DNA from: Polaromonas sp.
GTDB lineage: Bacteria > Pseudomonadota > Gammaproteobacteria > Burkholderiales > Burkholderiaceae_C
NCBI RefSeq assembly: GCF_012927455.1
Contig: NZ_JABBPE010000005.1
Coordinates: 62,001-126,000 of the forward strand
Direction of reading: 5' to 3'
Length of the DNA stretch: 64,000 nucleotides
Below are positions 48,501 through 57,204 of this stretch, one piece after another; within the stretch, counting starts at the first letter, position 1; each line of letters starts with the position of its first letter. The notes under the pieces were generated by a model. That model ran no database searches and was not told the DNA's origin. It was given only the letters and a program-made list of their open reading frames with translations. Made by a program: the position numbers and the translations under genes.

Positions 48501-51500
48501 GCCAGCCCCGCCCGCGCGGCGCCGGGCACGAGCTGCGCGACAAGGACCGGCTGTACCTGGAAACCCTGGCGCGCGACACCTGGCGCTTTTTTGAGCGCTG
48601 CGTCGGTCCCGAGGACAACCACCTGCCCCCGGACAACCTGCAGCTGGTGCCAGAGCCCACACTGGCGCACCGCACCTCGCCCACCAACGTTGGGCTGTAC
48701 CTGCTGGCGACCTGCTGCGCGCGCGAATTTGGCTGGATCAGCACGGCCGAGCTGATCCAGCGCCTTGGCAACACACTGGACACCATGGAGCGGCTGCCCA
48801 AGCACCATGGCCACCTGTTCAACTGGTATGACACGCGCACGCTGGAGATCCTGCAACCGGCCTATGTCTCGACCGTGGACAGCGGCAACCTGGCCGGTCT
48901 GCTGCTGGCGGTGGCGCAGGCCTGCTGCAGCCTGGCGCGCAACGGCGCCGACGGCAAGCCAGCGCAGACCGTCCTGTTACGCCTGGCTGAGCGCTGCCAG
49001 ACTTACTACGCGGCGATGGACTTTCGCGGTCTGTACGACACCAAACGCCACCTGTTTCACATCGGCCTGCGGGTGCAGGAGCAGACGCTGGATGCCAGCT
49101 ACTACGACCTGCTGGCCTCCGAGTCGCGCCTGACCAGCTTCCTGGCGATTGCCAAGGGCGACGTGCCGCGCCGCCACTGGGCCGCGCTGGGCCGGCCGTT
49201 CCTGTCGGTCGGCGCGGCACCCGGGCTCAAATCATGGTCGGGCTCGATGTTCGAGTACCTGATGCCCTCGCTGCTGATGCGCGAACCCGAAGGCGGCCTG
49301 CTGCATGTCGCGGGCTGCGCGGCGGTGGCCGAACAGCGCGCTTTTGGCACCGCCCAGCACTTGCCCTGGGGCGTTTCGGAGTCGGCCTATTTCGCGCAGG
49401 ACCACACGCTGGCCTACCAGTACTCGCCCTTCGGCGTGCCGCGCCTGGCGCTACGCCGCACCCCGCAGACTGATCGCGTCGTGGCACCTTACGCCAGCGT
49501 GCTGGCCACGCTGTTTGAGCCGCATGAAGCCGTCGCCAATCTGCAGCGGCTGGAGCGCCTGGGCGCACGCGGCGAACTCGGCCTGTTCGAGGCGTTGGAC
49601 TTCACCGTGTCGCACCAACCAGACGAACAGGCGTTCAGCATCGTCGAGGCTTTCATGGCGCACCACCAGGGCATGTCGCTGACGGCGCTGTGCAACGTGC
49701 TGTGCGGCGATGCGCCGCGGCGCTGGTTTGCGGCCGACCCCCAGGTAGCCGCGCACGGCGCGTTGCTGCACGAAAGCTCGCCGCGCCAGATCGTCGAAAG
49801 CGCTGACCCGCGCCTACCACCCGAACCCGGCGGTTATGTGGCCGAGCCGGTGTTCCATTCGCGCGAGGTGAACCCGTTTGCGCCGGGCTGGACGCCCACG
49901 CAACTACTGTCCAACGGCAGCTACAACGTCGCCCTGCACGCCGGCGGCGCCGGCCTGAGCCGCTGGCGCGGTCGCAACGTGACACGCTGGCGCGACGACT
50001 TGCTGCGCGACGGCTACGGCAGTTTTTTCTACCTGCGGCGCCAAGGCGAGCAGGCGCTGGTCTCGCTGACCGCTACGCCGGCCCCGGGCGAGGGCTGGAG
50101 CTACCAGGCGCGCTTCATGGCCGACCGGGTGCAGTTCGAAGCCTATGGCGACGAGTTGAGCGCCAGCATCACCGTGCTGGTCAGCCCCGAGGATGACACC
50201 GAACTGCGCACTGTGACGCTGCACAACAGCGGCCGCACCGAGCAGGTGCTTGAACTGGTCTCATGCTTTGAGGCGGTGCTGGCCGAGCAGCGTGCCGATG
50301 AAGCGCATCCGGCCTTTTCCAACCTGTTTGTGCAGACGCGCTGGGAGCCGCGCTGGCGCGCCCTGATGCTGACACGCCAGCCACGCCTGCACGGCGACCC
50401 GCAGATGGCGGTGTCGCACTTTCTGGCCGAGGCCGATGCCGAGCTGCTGGCGGTGGACTGCATCGCCGACCGCCGGGTGTTTGCCGGCCGCAGCCAGCCG
50501 GCGCACCGGCCGGCACTGGGGGAACAGCTGCTGGACAGCAGCGGCGCCCCGATCAACGGCCTGGACCCGGTGGCCAGCCTGCGCGTGACGCTGCGGCTGG
50601 CGCCCGGTGCCATGGCCAGGCTGAGCTTTGCCACCGCCGCCGCCGACAACGCGGAAGAGCTGGCCGCGCGCATCGACAAGTATTTGCAGCCCATGCATAT
50701 CGAGCGCGCCACCCGCATGGCCGCCACGCTGGCCCAGGTCCGGCTGCGCGACCTGGCATTGACCCCAGAAGAAAGTCTGGCGCTGCAGGACCTGACCACG
50801 GCGCTGATGTACAGCCTGCCCCGGCCGGGCGCCGAGGGAACGCCGCTGGACCAGCGTCAGCTCTGGCGCTTTGGCATTTCGGGCGACAAGCCTATCGTGC
50901 TCGTGCGCATTCACTCACCCAGCGGCATCGCACTGGTGCACTCGCTGCTGCGCGCCAGGCCGTGGTGGGCCTTTGGCGGGCTGGCCGTTGACGTGGTAGT
51001 GCTCAACAGCGAATCCGACTCTTACCTGATGCCCTTGCAGCGCGACATTCTGGCGCTGCGCGACCGCCTGATGCGCTCGGTGCAAAACAGTTTCCCAAAC
51101 CACCAGGGTGCGGATTTTTCTGCCGGGTTTTACCTGCTGCGCGAGCAGGAGACATCGCCCGGCGAACGGGCCGCGTTGGCCGGGCTGGCGCGCGTCGTAC
51201 TTAGCGCCGATGGCCGGCCGCTGGAGTTGCAGGTCGCCAGCCTGCGCGAGAGCTGGCTGCCGCCGCGCAGCCAGCTACTGGACCGGACCGTGCTGTCGGG
51301 CGCTGCCTCAGAGGCGAGCGCGCCGCCCGCAGCAGCAGCAGCACCCCAGGGCCGTTTTGACAGCGCCAGCGGCGAGTTCCGCTTCGACTTGCAAGGCGGC
51401 CAGGCGGCGCCCCGACCCTGGGTCAATGTCATCGCCAACCCAAGCTTTGGCTTTCAGGTGTCCGAGACCGGCAGCGGCTTTACCTGGGCTGGCAACAGCC

Positions 51501-53788
51501 GGCTCTACCAGCTCACGCCGTGGTCCAACGACCCGGTGCGCGACCCCGCCTTCGAGCACTGGCTGCTGCAGGACCTGGACAGCGGCAAAGTCATGCCCCT
51601 GACGCCTTCGATGCTGGCGGCACCCGACAGCCATTGGCGTGTCAGTCACGGCCAAGGCTATTCGGTGTTTGAAGGCCATCAAGGCGGCATCAAAACAGAA
51701 ACCACTCTTTTCGCCGACCTGCGCGAGGCGGTGAAGGTGGTGCAGGTGCGGGTGCGGCTGGAAGGCAGCGGGCGGCGGCGCTTTCGCGCCTGGGCCATGG
51801 TGGAGTGGCAGATGGGCCAGGCGCGCCACGACCGGCGCACGCTGCACACCTGGAAGCGGCCCGAACAGGCGGCGCTGTTCGCCCAGCAGCGCGAAAGCAA
51901 GGGCGGCTTCGGCGGGGCCACGGCCTTTGTGGCCATGAGCGGCGCTTCGCCGGAGCTGCAATGGACCTGCAATCGCGCCGAATTTTTTGACCCGCTGGGG
52001 CGGCTGGCCTTGCCCGCCGGCCTGGAAGAGCGCAGTGGCGGCGCCTACGACGCCTGCGCGGCGCTGGCCAGCGACTTCGAACTGCGCGGCGAGGGCACAC
52101 TGGCCTTCAGCTTCATCCTCGGTCATGCGGAAAACGCCGCTGCCGCCGAGCAGATGGCCGCGCACTGGGCTCAATCCGATGCCCACGATGCGAGTGACGC
52201 CAGCAGCAGCCAAGGTAGCAGCCAGGCGCTGGCAGGCGTCAAGACCTGGTGGTCCAACCTGCTGGGCCAGGTGCAGGTGAGAACGCCTGATCCACTATTT
52301 GACGCGCTGCTCAACCGTTGGTTGCTCTACCAGACGGTGGTGTGCCGGCTCTGGTCCAAGGCCGGCTTCTACCAGGCCGGCGGCGCTTTCGGATTTCGCG
52401 ACCAGTTGCAGGACGCGATGGCGCTGGCGCTGGCCGACCCGGCACGCCTGCGCCAGCAGATCGTGCTGAATGCTTCGCGCCAGTTCCCTGAAGGCGACGT
52501 GCAGCATTGGTGGCACGCGCCAGGCGGCGAAGGCGTACGCACGCATTTTTCCGACGACCTGCTTTGGCTGCCCTACGCCTGCGCGCACTACATTGAGGTC
52601 ACGGGTGATGTGACGCTGCTCGATGAAAAGGTCCATTTCATCGACGGCCCGCAAATTCCCGAGGGCGCCGAAGACGCCTACTATGCACCGCAGACCAGCA
52701 GCCAGGTCGCCAGCGTCTACGAGCACTGCGCCCGCGCCATAGACCGCAGCCTGGCGGTAGGCGCGCACGGCCTGCCGCTGATGGGCACCGGCGACTGGAA
52801 CGACGGCATGAACCGCGTCGGCCATGAGGGCCAGGGCGAATCGGTCTGGCTGGGCTGGTTTTTATGCAGCGTAGTCGATAGCTTTGTGCCTTTTGTTCAC
52901 ATGTGCGGCGACGACGCGCGCGCCGCGCGCTGGCTGGAGGCACGCCGCGGCTGGGTTGCCGCGCTGCACGATGCCGGCTGGGACGGCGCCTGGTTCCGCC
53001 GCGCCTTTTTCGACAACGGTGCGCCGCTGGGCTCGGCCGCCAACGCCGAATGCCGCATCGACCTGATCGCGCAGGCCTGGGCCGTGCTGTCCGGCGCATC
53101 CACGCCCGCCTTCACGACGCCCGCCATGCAGGCGCTGCAGCAGCAATTGGTCGACGACGAGGCCGGCCTGCTGCGCCTGCTCGATCCGCCGCTGCAGCAT
53201 TCGGCCAACAACCCCGGCTACATCCAGGCCTACCCACCGGGCGTGCGCGAAAACGGTGGCCAGTATTCGCACGCCGGCGTCTGGGCTTTGATGGCGCAAG
53301 CCCTCAACGGTGACACCGAGGGCGCCTGGCGCAGCTTTGAAGCCCTCAGCCCGGCCCACCGCAGCGCTAACGCGCAACGCGGCCCGGCCTACGAGCTGGA
53401 GCCTTTCGTGATGGCCGGAGACGTCTACAGCGCCGCCCCCTACGTCGGCCGGGGCGGCTGGAGCTGGTACACCGGCTCGGCCGCCTGGCTGTACCGCGCG
53501 GCACTGGAAACGCTGCTGGGTCTGGCGGTCAGGCCAGGCCGGCTGTCGCTGTCGCCGCGCCTGCCGGCACACTGGCCGAGCGTGGAACTCCGCCTGAAAC
53601 TGCAGGAACGCGACATCACCGTGCACTGGCAGCGCGAGCGGGATTCCAGATGGCTGCAAGAGGCCGACCAGGTGCTGGCCTGGGGTGAGTGGGTGGAGTT
53701 GGATACGCTGCCGCAGCGGGCGGTGTTGCTGGTGCGGGGCGAGGGGGTGACGGCGGCTCCGGCTGAGAAGGAAAAGAGCTCGGTTTAA
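45566..53788 (+). CDS. Cyclic beta-1,2-glucan synthase-like polyprotein (GT84 / GH94)
   Basis: 2740 residues, about the length of NdvB/Cgs. Order: N-terminal helical domain (1-400); two membrane helices (about 406-465); glycosyltransferase domain with VVTLDSDTGLPPGALREL (near 626-643) and SHDLLEGSVARCGF; further membrane helices (811-856, 941-978); a glucoamylase-like domain with NWYDTRT, MFEYLMPSLLM and AHHQGMSLTAL (about 1080-1380); and two glycan-phosphorylase-type (GH94) parts with LLSNGSYNVALHAGG, ARPWWAFGGLAVDV, and TGDWNDGMNRVG (near 2409) holding the catalytic Asp. Synthesises, and then trims, periplasmic glucans at the inner membrane. GTG start. No exporter gene (ndvA) adjoins. Confidence 0.88.
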   Translation: MDAAVLDRLEALTPYARALLLSRTVDAEAPIRAELFGVQRFEEHGHSLAQAQAIETDANSRRRAFFFPRVDENLAALRHAYDYIALMSRSGHYVTPAAEWLLDNFHLVEAQLQQIREGVPRRYYASLPKLAEAPLQGLPRVYGIAWAYVAHTDSVLNPDVFVAFLNAYQEHSELRLSELWALPTTLRVVLLENLRRMADEIARGKVAREVAHAVWDCADRLNDSDLDAIEDLMKQRGLRRAYLTQLWQRMPTERLDSAPALVLWTERHCPDGQVLMVESQSAQVAANLTVGNIITNLRLIGQVDWLDLIEPVSRSLQVLRRLPSFVLESELTRQQITQSMERLARQSRKSEREVAEAVVNAAQNASGGAATAQRTAGFYLMGAGRASLEAALGMPGPGAARRAGVRHWRLPLYMAPITLTTLLIVLVAWQHADARGWQAVLALCLLAWPASEAAAAFGHRLIAESLKVRFLPRLDFASGIPPEHRVLVVIPTLLTSAASTRALVQQLELHWLANREAEAQFALLTDWADAPSASLPGDAALLNDALAQVTELNTRFAVPAGAAPRFLLIHRPRSWCDTEQRWLGWERKRGKLEQLLRTLVTGSLDGFTPVAPGLRLAEGIRYVVTLDSDTGLPPGALRELVAVAAHPLNAPQIDSTSRRVVSGYGILQPRVVTPLPDRSERTLYHQLFAGQCGIDPYNNGVSDVYQDLFGSGSFSGKGLLHVEAVHAVLDARLPDGLVLSHDLLEGSVARCGFVSDVVLIEEHPHHAGVAASRVHRWTRGDWQLLPLMWRARHYGVDALGLFKMSDNLRRSLVVPGAFGLLVWVVFTGALPLSTALLVSFAALLAGPLLGALAGLVPTRSGIAWRHFFDMGVREMLRAFASAAWQFSQLGAQAVLLLDAVLRSLWRMALSRRRLLEWTTAAQVQASAKSELTAFTRRHAAATFLCAGLALAAPWGAHPLAGIALFFLWAVSPLAAWWASQPRPRGAGHELRDKDRLYLETLARDTWRFFERCVGPEDNHLPPDNLQLVPEPTLAHRTSPTNVGLYLLATCCAREFGWISTAELIQRLGNTLDTMERLPKHHGHLFNWYDTRTLEILQPAYVSTVDSGNLAGLLLAVAQACCSLARNGADGKPAQTVLLRLAERCQTYYAAMDFRGLYDTKRHLFHIGLRVQEQTLDASYYDLLASESRLTSFLAIAKGDVPRRHWAALGRPFLSVGAAPGLKSWSGSMFEYLMPSLLMREPEGGLLHVAGCAAVAEQRAFGTAQHLPWGVSESAYFAQDHTLAYQYSPFGVPRLALRRTPQTDRVVAPYASVLATLFEPHEAVANLQRLERLGARGELGLFEALDFTVSHQPDEQAFSIVEAFMAHHQGMSLTALCNVLCGDAPRRWFAADPQVAAHGALLHESSPRQIVESADPRLPPEPGGYVAEPVFHSREVNPFAPGWTPTQLLSNGSYNVALHAGGAGLSRWRGRNVTRWRDDLLRDGYGSFFYLRRQGEQALVSLTATPAPGEGWSYQARFMADRVQFEAYGDELSASITVLVSPEDDTELRTVTLHNSGRTEQVLELVSCFEAVLAEQRADEAHPAFSNLFVQTRWEPRWRALMLTRQPRLHGDPQMAVSHFLAEADAELLAVDCIADRRVFAGRSQPAHRPALGEQLLDSSGAPINGLDPVASLRVTLRLAPGAMARLSFATAAADNAEELAARIDKYLQPMHIERATRMAATLAQVRLRDLALTPEESLALQDLTTALMYSLPRPGAEGTPLDQRQLWRFGISGDKPIVLVRIHSPSGIALVHSLLRARPWWAFGGLAVDVVVLNSESDSYLMPLQRDILALRDRLMRSVQNSFPNHQGADFSAGFYLLREQETSPGERAALAGLARVVLSADGRPLELQVASLRESWLPPRSQLLDRTVLSGAASEASAPPAAAAAPQGRFDSASGEFRFDLQGGQAAPRPWVNVIANPSFGFQVSETGSGFTWAGNSRLYQLTPWSNDPVRDPAFEHWLLQDLDSGKVMPLTPSMLAAPDSHWRVSHGQGYSVFEGHQGGIKTETTLFADLREAVKVVQVRVRLEGSGRRRFRAWAMVEWQMGQARHDRRTLHTWKRPEQAALFAQQRESKGGFGGATAFVAMSGASPELQWTCNRAEFFDPLGRLALPAGLEERSGGAYDACAALASDFELRGEGTLAFSFILGHAENAAAAEQMAAHWAQSDAHDASDASSSQGSSQALAGVKTWWSNLLGQVQVRTPDPLFDALLNRWLLYQTVVCRLWSKAGFYQAGGAFGFRDQLQDAMALALADPARLRQQIVLNASRQFPEGDVQHWWHAPGGEGVRTHFSDDLLWLPYACAHYIEVTGDVTLLDEKVHFIDGPQIPEGAEDAYYAPQTSSQVASVYEHCARAIDRSLAVGAHGLPLMGTGDWNDGMNRVGHEGQGESVWLGWFLCSVVDSFVPFVHMCGDDARAARWLEARRGWVAALHDAGWDGAWFRRAFFDNGAPLGSAANAECRIDLIAQAWAVLSGASTPAFTTPAMQALQQQLVDDEAGLLRLLDPPLQHSANNPGYIQAYPPGVRENGGQYSHAGVWALMAQALNGDTEGAWRSFEALSPAHRSANAQRGPAYELEPFVMAGDVYSAAPYVGRGGWSWYTGSAAWLYRAALETLLGLAVRPGRLSLSPRLPAHWPSVELRLKLQERDITVHWQRERDSRWLQEADQVLAWGEWVELDTLPQRAVLLVRGEGVTAAPAEKEKSSV

Positions 53789-53812
53789 TTTTTTTTGATG
53801 GTATTTTTACTT

Positions 53813-53866
53813 AAATCTGGCTCTAGCCCAATGAATACGGGCGCGAACAGCTATTGAATTAATAGC
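53813..53866 (+). repeat. Palindromic repeat copy, plus orientation, after the glucan-synthase gene
   Basis: AAATCTGGCTCTAGCCCAAT, then ACGGGCGCGAACAGCTATT, then GAATTAATAGC. With the inverted copy at 53946-53994 it fills the convergent spacer before aceE. Confidence 0.85.
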
Positions 53867-53945
53867 GGTATCGGTTGGAGTTTGGTGTTGGCGTGAGTTC
53901 CGGGGCCGGGGGTCGCCCGGCCAGCGGACTAGGAAAAGCGAACTA

Positions 53946-53994
53946 TGCTATTAAATAAATAGCTGCTAACGCCCGTCTCCATTGGGCTAGGGGC
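53946..53994 (-). repeat. Palindromic repeat copy, minus orientation, before the end of aceE
   Basis: On the minus strand CCTAGCCCAATGG, then ACGGGCGTTAGCAGCTATT, then TATTTAATAGCA. Together with 53813-53866 it can form a large imperfect hairpin. Apart from these two copies I see nothing in the 315-bp gap between the two convergent genes. Confidence 0.85.
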
Positions 53995-54103
53995 CAATTC
54001 GAAACCTAAACAGAGAGATGAACGCCGACCGACCTTCCAGAAGATCGATGCCGGCGCGGCGGCTGTCCGTCCAGCCTCCCGGGCCCACCCCGCACCGCCG
54101 CAG

Positions 54104-56878
54104 CTAACTCGACCGACGCGGAAACTGCAGTGCCGAATAGCGCGGCTCAGCTGGCGGCTCGGGTTTCGCCGGCTGGTCTGTCGGCTGCAGCTGCAGCAGC
54201 GCCGCTTTGACAATGCTTTGCGCGTTGACGCCAAAAAATTCGCGCAAGGCGGCCCGGGTGTCGCTGCGCCCGAAACCGTCGGTGCCCAGCGTCAGATAAC
54301 TGCGGCCCTCCGGCAAAAAAGCCCGAATGCTTTCAGGCACGGCGCGTACATAGTCGCTGGCCGCAATGATGGGGCCCTGGCTGGCGCGCAGCAGTCCGGT
54401 GATGAAGGGCGGCTGGTCTGCGCCGGCCCCTTTCCCCTCTCGCAGCACGCGCTGCTGCCAGGCGGCGCCGTCGCGCGCCAGCTCGCTCCAGCTGGTCACG
54501 CTGTAGACCGTGGCGGCTATGCCCTGGGCCGCCAACTGCTGCGCGGCCTTGATGACCTCGGTCAGGATGGCGCCCGAGCCGAGCAGCGTGACCTGGCCCG
54601 GTTTTACTGGTGTTTTAGGGCTCTGGCCCATATCTGACGTGTGCAAGTAGCTATTGAATTCATAGCAACCACGCAGGATGTCGGCCTCGGCGCCGGCGCG
54701 CAAGTCGGGCTGGGCGTAGTTCTCATTCATCAGCGTGACGTAGTAAAAAACGTCCTGCTGCTCGGCCATCATTTCCTGCATGCCGCGGGCCAAGATGACG
54801 GCCAGCTCGCAGGCAAAGGCCGGGTCGTAGGCCTTGCAGTTGGGAATGGTGGCGGCCACCAGATGGCTGGTGCCGTCCTGGTGCTGCAGGCCCTCGCCAC
54901 TCAGCGTGGTGCGGCCCGAGGTGGCGCCCAGCAGAAAGCCACGCGCCCGCTGGTCGGCAGCGGCCCAGATCAGGTCGCCCACCCGCTGAAAGCCGAACAT
55001 CGAGTAGTAGATGTAAAACGGCAGCATCGCCAGGCCATGCACGCTGTAGCTGGTGGCCGCAGCCGTCCAGCTGGCCAGCGCGCCGGCCTCGCTGATGCCT
55101 TCTTCGAGGATCTGGCCATCGAGCGCCTCGCGGTAACTCAACACCGAGCCGATGTCTTCGGGGGCATAGCGCTGCCCCACGCTGGAGTAAATGCCGACCT
55201 GCTTGAACAGGTTCGCCATGCCGAAGGTGCGCGCCTCGTCGGCGACGATGGGAACAATGCGGGGGCCGAGCGACGGGTCTTTCAAGAGTCCGCCCAGCAT
55301 GCGCACAAAAGCCATGGTGCTGCTCATTTCCTTGCCGGCGGCGGCCAGCGCAAAGCCGGCATAGGCGCTCAGGGCGGGAATGGCCAGCGCGTCGGCCGTG
55401 GTGTCGCGCCTGGGCAAATAGCCGCCCAGCGCGGCGCGGCGGGACTGCAGGTACTGCATTTCGGCGCTGCTCTCGGCCGGCTTGTAGAAGTCGATTCGTC
55501 TGGCCTGCTCATCGCTGAGCGGCAGATTAAAGCGGTTGCGAAAACCGATCAGATCGGTCTCGTCAAACTTCTTTTGCGAATGCGTGGTCATCTTGCCCTG
55601 GCCAGCGCTGCCCATGCCGTAACCCTTTTTGGTGTGCGCCAGGATCACCGTGGGCTGGCCGGTGTGATGGGCCGCCGCCGCATAGGCCGCGTGTATCTTC
55701 ACCAGGTCGTGGCCGCCGCGCTTGAGCCGGTCAATCTGCTCGTCAGTCATGCCCTGGGCCAGTCGCGCCAGTTCCTCGTTCTGGCCGAAGAAGTTGTCGC
55801 GGTTGAAGCGCCCGTCTTTCGCGGCAAAGGTCTGCATCTGGCCGTCCACTGTCTGCGCAAAGGCTTTGGTCAGCGCGCCCGTCACATCGCGCGCGAACAG
55901 CCCGTCCCAGTCGCTGCCCCAGACCAGCTTGATGACGTTCCAGCCGGACCCTAGAAACAGTTTTTCCAGCTCGTCGATAATGCGGCCGTTGCCGCGCACC
56001 GGGCCGTCCAGGCGCTGCAGGTTGCAGTTGACGACCCACACCAGGTTGTCCAGGCCTTCGCGCGCGGCCAGCGTCAGCGCGCTCATGGATTCGGGCTCGT
56101 CCATCTCGCCGTCGCCGAATACGCCCCAGACTTTTCGTCCCGCGCAGTCGAGCAGGCGCCGATGCGTCAGATAGTGCATGAAGCGCGCGTGGTAAATCGA
56201 GCTGATCGGTCCCAGGCCCATGGAGCCGGTCGGGAACTGCCAGAAGTCGGGCATCAGGTAGGGATGCGGGTAGCTGGAAAGGCCCTGCGCGCCTTCTTTG
56301 GATGCCGAGAGTTCCTGCCGGTAAAAGCTCAGGTCTTTTTCAGTGAGCCGGCCTTCCAGATAGGCGCGCGCATACACGCCGGGCGCGCTGTGCGGCTGAA
56401 AAAAAACCAGGTCGCCGCGGTGCTGGCCCTCATCCAAGCCCTCGCGCGCATGAAAGAAATGGTTGAAGCCGGTTTCAAACAAGTCAGCGGCGCTGGCATA
56501 ACTGGCGATGTGGCCGCCCAACTCACTTGATCCGCCCGATTCGGCCTGATTGGCCCGCACCACCATCGCCAGCGCGTTCCAGCGCATCAGCGAGGCCAGG
56601 CGTTCTTCCAACGCCAGGTCGCCGGGGAAAACCGGTTGTTCGTCAACGCCAATGGTGTTGACGTAGGGCGTGGACAGCTCGGGCTGCCAGCCGATGCGGT
56701 GGGCTCTGGCGACCCGGCTCAGTTCGTCGAGCATCCGGCGCGCCCGCGCCGGGCCCTGGGCGGCGGCCAGCGCTTCAAAGGCCTCGCGCCACTCGGCGGT
56801 TTCCTGCGGGTCGGGGTCGCGCTCCGGGCTGGTGGCGGCTGCTTGCGTCAAGAGAGGGTGGGGTGTGGAATCGTTCAT
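54104..56878 (-). CDS. aceE: Pyruvate dehydrogenase E1 component, homodimeric type (stand-alone)
   Basis: 924 residues from the ATG at 56878. Thiamine-diphosphate enzyme that decarboxylates pyruvate or a related 2-oxoacid. Motifs: LGGHIASYASAADLFETGFN (near 125-145), the TPP motif GDGEMDEPES, and SDWDGLFARDVTG. No E2 or E3 gene adjoins, so it may be a paralogue (for example the MdeB-like 2-oxobutyrate type) and not the housekeeping E1. Residues about 738-753 (YEFNSYLHTSDMGQ) lie in an extra stretch before VTLLGSGA and are encoded by an antisense palindromic repeat copy. Confidence 0.88.
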   Translation of the reverse strand: MNDSTPHPLLTQAAATSPERDPDPQETAEWREAFEALAAAQGPARARRMLDELSRVARAHRIGWQPELSTPYVNTIGVDEQPVFPGDLALEERLASLMRWNALAMVVRANQAESGGSSELGGHIASYASAADLFETGFNHFFHAREGLDEGQHRGDLVFFQPHSAPGVYARAYLEGRLTEKDLSFYRQELSASKEGAQGLSSYPHPYLMPDFWQFPTGSMGLGPISSIYHARFMHYLTHRRLLDCAGRKVWGVFGDGEMDEPESMSALTLAAREGLDNLVWVVNCNLQRLDGPVRGNGRIIDELEKLFLGSGWNVIKLVWGSDWDGLFARDVTGALTKAFAQTVDGQMQTFAAKDGRFNRDNFFGQNEELARLAQGMTDEQIDRLKRGGHDLVKIHAAYAAAAHHTGQPTVILAHTKKGYGMGSAGQGKMTTHSQKKFDETDLIGFRNRFNLPLSDEQARRIDFYKPAESSAEMQYLQSRRAALGGYLPRRDTTADALAIPALSAYAGFALAAAGKEMSSTMAFVRMLGGLLKDPSLGPRIVPIVADEARTFGMANLFKQVGIYSSVGQRYAPEDIGSVLSYREALDGQILEEGISEAGALASWTAAATSYSVHGLAMLPFYIYYSMFGFQRVGDLIWAAADQRARGFLLGATSGRTTLSGEGLQHQDGTSHLVAATIPNCKAYDPAFACELAVILARGMQEMMAEQQDVFYYVTLMNENYAQPDLRAGAEADILRGCYEFNSYLHTSDMGQSPKTPVKPGQVTLLGSGAILTEVIKAAQQLAAQGIAATVYSVTSWSELARDGAAWQQRVLREGKGAGADQPPFITGLLRASQGPIIAASDYVRAVPESIRAFLPEGRSYLTLGTDGFGRSDTRAALREFFGVNAQSIVKAALLQLQPTDQPAKPEPPAEPRYSALQFPRRSS
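54620..54667 (+). repeat. Palindromic repeat copy inside aceE (antisense to the gene)
   Basis: Plus strand GCTCTGGCCCATATCTGACG, then TGTGCAAGTAGCTATTGAATT, which ends CATAGCA. Same block order as the intergenic copies. aceE reads its complement in a frame kept open because the palindrome centre is GAATTC, which avoids TAA. Confidence 0.85.
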
Positions 56879-56913
56879 GGCAGCTGCCACTGTACGCAAA
56901 TTTCAGGCAAAGG

Positions 56914-57100
56914 GGTGCCGCAACTACCCGGCAACGGCGCCGGGTGGGGTCATGGCGTGGCATTTGATGATGGGCGCAGCGAGTGGCCGGTTCCGCTGGC
57001 AGTCGCCGGCTTGCGGGGAGATGAACCCATCCGCTTTGACTGGGCGCTGCAGCAGACGCCCCGTGAAAAACGCACGGCCCGTGCCAGTGCCGGCAGCTAA
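56914..57100 (+). CDS. Short possible gene remnant, 61 codons
   Basis: A GTG-started frame with an AAAGG upstream gives PGNGAGWGHGVAFDDGRSEW and later GLRGDEPIRFDWALQQ, which looks like real protein sequence (few rare codons, high third-position GC). No family is recognised. It may be the end of a lost gene. Divergent from aceE and followed by a repeat copy. Confidence 0.25.
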
Positions 57101-57114
57101 AACGGCGATTAAAT

Positions 57115-57162
57115 TGCTATGAAAATAATAGCCGCTTGCGCCCGTAGCTATTGGGCTACAGC
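57115..57162 (-). repeat. Palindromic repeat copy, intergenic
   Basis: On the minus strand TGCTGTAGCCCAATAGCTAC, then GGGCGCAAGCGGCTATT, then ATTTTCATAGCA. It lies between the aceE promoter region and the transposase remnant. The next bases (AGCTCCTAAAAATAG, 57169-57183) are a further partial palindrome. Confidence 0.85.
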
Positions 57163-57204
57163 ATTAAAAGCTCCTAAAAATAGTCGTTTTTGAATTTCAA
57201 ACAT

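Noticed and set aside
54641..55954. 437-codon plus-strand frame opposite aceE
   Set aside because: Shadow of the E1 gene caused by high third-position GC; protein is low-complexity His/Gly/Gln-rich.
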